A stretch of 7,484 nt of DNA from Chloroflexales bacterium (GTDB taxonomy: Bacteria > Chloroflexota > Chloroflexia > Chloroflexales > Chloroflexaceae). How positions within the stretch are numbered: position 1 is the first letter of the stretch; each line of letters opens with the position of its first letter. Where the stretch lies: NCBI GenBank assembly GCA_013336035.1, contig JAAXUL010000372.1:1-7484 (forward strand). The letters run 5' to 3'. Positions 5,216 to 7,484 of the stretch are shown here, in pieces. Both the position numbers and the translations under genes were made by a program. Below the pieces are notes generated by a model. It did not search any database. It was not told the origin of the DNA and worked only from the letters and a program-made list of their open reading frames with translations.

Positions 5216-7484
5216 TTGGCGCACATTCTGATCATCACCGACGAGTCACCCATCGACGAGCACCTCCTCGACACACTGGCCTCGCAGGGCCACCAGCTTT
5301 TCATGGCCAAGCGCGCACAGGCTCCAGAGCACGGACCGGCGAGCTATGGGGCGCCTAACCACAGCGCCTCGCCGCCCGAGGGCCATCTGGAAGCGCTGGC
5401 AAGCTTCCCGGCCGAAAACCCTAACCCGAACCTCCGCTTCACCCCGGATGGGATTGTCGCCTACGCCAACAGGGGCGGCGCAGACATGCTCGACCAGCTC
5501 AGGGGCTTGCCCGGGCAGCCGCTGCCGGACGCATGGCGCACGCTGGCCAGTGAGGCGCTGGCCAGCGGACAGGTGCGCGCGATCGAGGTGGCCTGCGGCG
5601 ACAGGGTGTTCGCGGTCACGCTCGTTCCAATCACAGCGGGCGGCTATATCAACGCCTATGGGCACGATATCACCGAGCACAAGGCCTACGCGGCGGCCCT
5701 GAGCGAGCGCGAGGAGCGCTACCGCACTCTCTTCGACAATATGGCCCAGGGCGTCTTCTACCAGCGGGCCGATGGCAGCATCGAGGACATTAACGCGGCC
5801 GCCCTCGCGATGTTCGGCATGACCCGCGAGCAGATCCTCGCACCTACACCTGCGGATCTGGACTGGCGGATCGTCACTGAAGACGGTAGACCCCTGCTCG
5901 GCCATCAGCATCCCACATGCGTCGCTTTGCAGTCGGGCAAGGCGGTGCGCAACATGGTGGTGGGCGTCTTTAACCGGCGCATCAATGAGCTTGTGTGGAT
6001 GGACATCACCGCGATCCCGCAGTTCAGAGCGGGCGAGCAGCGCCCCCATAACGTCTTCGTGACCATGCACGATGTCACCGCGCAGCGGCGGGCCGAGGCG
6101 CGCGACCGCGCCCACGCCATACGCCTCGCCGTCCTTGCCGAGGCCTCGCGCGCCTTCGCCGAAGCCAGCCTGAAGTACCGGGCGCTGCTCGACCTGATCG
6201 CACAGACTACCGCCGATCTGCTGGGCGATCTCTGCGTTATCTACCTGCTCTCAGACGCGGACGATGCGGCAGGGACCACGACGATCTACGATAATGATCC
6301 CGTGACCTTGGCGCTCGTCCGCGACTACATAGCCCAGGCCCCGCTGCGGGCCGAGCACCTGTCGGGCAGCGACGATCAGCTGCGGCTCCTGGCACCGCAG
6401 CTGATCGCCGAGGTCGACCCGGCGCAGCTGCAGACCATCATGCCGCAGTACCGCCCATTGCTCGAGCAGCTGCGCATCCGGAGCCTGATCCGCGTGCCGC
6501 TGGTGGTGCAGATGCAGCTGCTGGGCGTGCTCATGCTAGCCCGCCACCAGCCCACGCGCCCCGCCTTCGACGAGGGCGACCTGCACCTGACCCAGGACCT
6601 GGCCGACCGTGCCGCCCTGGCGCTCACCAACGCCCGCCTCTTTCAGCAGGTGCAGACCGAGCTGGCCGAGCGCCAGCGCGCCGAGGCGGCCCTCGAGGCC
6701 GAGCGCGCCCAGCTCGCCGAGCGGGTCGAGGCGCGCACGGCCGATCTGCGCATCGCCAACGCTGGGCTCGCCCGCGCCGCCCGCCTGAAGGACGAGTTCC
6801 TGGCCACGATGAGCCACGAGCTGCGCACCCCGCTCAATGCGATCCTGGGTCGCACTGAGCTGCTGCTAGAGGCGATCTACGGCCCGGTCACGTCCAGGCA
6901 GATCGCCTCGCTGCGCAGCATCGACACGAGCGGCCGCCACCTGCTGGCCCTGATCAACGACATCCTCGACCTCTCGAAGATCGAGGCCGGCAAGCTCGAG
7001 CTGCAGCTCACGGCCGTCGACGTCGCGCTCGTCTGTCGGATGAGCCTGCACATGGTCGCTGAGAGCGCTCTGATGAAGCAGATCACGCTCAGCTCAGCGC
7101 TCGACGATCAGGTGGCGGCCATCCCGGCGGACGAGCGTCGCCTCAAGCAGATCCTGGTCAACCTGCTCTCCAACGCGGTCAAGTTCACCTCCGAGGGCGG
7201 CAAGGTTGGCCTCGACCTGACCAGCGATGCCAGCCGGCAGACCGCGACGTTTACGGTCTGGGACACCGGGATCGGCATCGACGAGGCCCATCGCGCGCGG
7301 CTGTTCCAGCCGTTCAGCCAGATCGACAGCGGCCTGAACCGCCAGTACACCGGCACCGGGCTCGGCCTCTCGCTGGTGCTGCGCCTGGCGCAGGCCCACG
7401 GCGGCGCTGTCTCTCTGGTCAGCGCGCCCGGCAAGGGCAGCCGCTTCAGCGTGACCCTGCCCTGGCCCGCCACACCGGCGCCGG
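5216..7484 (+). CDS. PAS-PAS-GAF sensor histidine kinase (C-terminus beyond window)
   Basis: This open frame of 756 residues has no stop before the right edge. In order it shows: a 34-residue REC-like start (LAHILIITDESPIDEHLLD); PAS 1 (about 64-155, FPAENPNPNLRF to YGHDITEHK); PAS 2 (about 169-291, YRTLFDNMAQGVFY to HDVTAQRR); GAF (about 306-476); an Ala/Glu/Arg-rich coiled-coil linker (about 477-525); HisKA with phospho-acceptor His534 in DEFLATMSHELRTPLNAIL; and HATPase_c with N-box LVNLLSNAVKF (Asn649, Asn653), G1 box DTGIGID (from Asp683), F-box LFQPFSQID and G2 box GTGLGLS (from Gly713). I see no membrane segments, so it should be a cytosolic sensor. All catalytic motifs are present. 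The TTG start at 5216 has GAGGT (5206-5210) with a 5-nt spacer; an in-frame ATG at 5303 is the alternative but would remove the REC-like piece. It is divergent from the synthetase/transporter operon. Control of that operon is possible but unproven, and a receiver domain or response regulator may follow outside the window. Confidence 0.92.
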   Translation, partial: MAHILIITDESPIDEHLLDTLASQGHQLFMAKRAQAPEHGPASYGAPNHSASPPEGHLEALASFPAENPNPNLRFTPDGIVAYANRGGADMLDQLRGLPGQPLPDAWRTLASEALASGQVRAIEVACGDRVFAVTLVPITAGGYINAYGHDITEHKAYAAALSEREERYRTLFDNMAQGVFYQRADGSIEDINAAALAMFGMTREQILAPTPADLDWRIVTEDGRPLLGHQHPTCVALQSGKAVRNMVVGVFNRRINELVWMDITAIPQFRAGEQRPHNVFVTMHDVTAQRRAEARDRAHAIRLAVLAEASRAFAEASLKYRALLDLIAQTTADLLGDLCVIYLLSDADDAAGTTTIYDNDPVTLALVRDYIAQAPLRAEHLSGSDDQLRLLAPQLIAEVDPAQLQTIMPQYRPLLEQLRIRSLIRVPLVVQMQLLGVLMLARHQPTRPAFDEGDLHLTQDLADRAALALTNARLFQQVQTELAERQRAEAALEAERAQLAERVEARTADLRIANAGLARAARLKDEFLATMSHELRTPLNAILGRTELLLEAIYGPVTSRQIASLRSIDTSGRHLLALINDILDLSKIEAGKLELQLTAVDVALVCRMSLHMVAESALMKQITLSSALDDQVAAIPADERRLKQILVNLLSNAVKFTSEGGKVGLDLTSDASRQTATFTVWDTGIGIDEAHRARLFQPFSQIDSGLNRQYTGTGLGLSLVLRLAQAHGGAVSLVSAPGKGSRFSVTLPWPATPAP

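Noticed and set aside
4993..5310. N-terminal extension of synthetase B to 5310
   Set aside because: The extra ~106 residues resemble no synthetase N-terminus, cross the promoter and overlap the divergent kinase start. The ribosome site at 4999-5003 supports a start at 4992.
3676..5358. 560-residue open frame on the plus strand
   Set aside because: It is antisense to synthetase B, crosses the divergent promoter region and runs into the kinase gene out of frame. It has no recognisable domain.
5246..6115. 289-residue open frame on the minus strand
   Set aside because: It is antisense to the PAS region of the kinase, whose frame carries clear domain motifs. Composition is typical of a shadow frame.

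Overview
The window is about 70% GC and almost fully coding. It reads like a Chloroflexota genome fragment, probably Chloroflexia of the Roseiflexus/Kouleothrix kind. The hints are GC-rich codon use, a liv-type transporter beside glutamine synthetase-like genes, and a multi-PAS/GAF histidine kinase whose first PAS opens with FPAENPNPNLRF, a style I associate with filamentous Chloroflexota. The assignment is an inference. Both window ends cut through genes, so it may be a whole contig.

Layout. From 4992 leftwards, a minus-strand operon reads: glutamine synthetase-like gene B (lengsin-like subgroup), livG-type ABC ATPase, the first part of a livF-type ABC ATPase, the C-terminal half of a branched-chain-amino-acid-type substrate-binding protein, glutamine synthetase-like gene A, and the start of a FluG-type amidohydrolase that leaves the window at base 1. 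Spacing is tight: 41 nt between synthetase B and livG, 2 nt before livF, 81 nt with a GC hairpin before synthetase A, and 8 nt before the amidohydrolase. From 5216 rightwards, a divergent plus-strand gene encodes a PAS-PAS-GAF-HisKA-HATPase sensor kinase that runs off the right edge. The roughly 220-nt divergent region holds a good minus-strand sigma70-type promoter and a short 7-bp tandem repeat over its -35 box.

How the genes may work together. A HAAT/Liv-family importer, two divergent glutamine synthetase homologues and an amidohydrolase in one operon suggest uptake of a nitrogen-containing small molecule (amino acid, amine or amide), its gamma-glutamylation and its hydrolysis. Both synthetases keep ATP/metal/glutamate-site residues but lack the residue equivalent to catalytic Glu327 (Trp and Phe instead) and the adenylylated Tyr397 (His and Thr). 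They are therefore unlikely to be ordinary housekeeping glutamine synthetases and may be gamma-glutamyl-amide ligases. The substrate cannot be read from the sequence.

The most striking oddity is near base 2624. LivF stops after about 66 of its roughly 235 residues, and the sequence continues, in another frame, as the second half of the binding protein. LivH and LivM permeases are absent. Either about 3 kb was deleted from the operon or the assembly is misjoined here.
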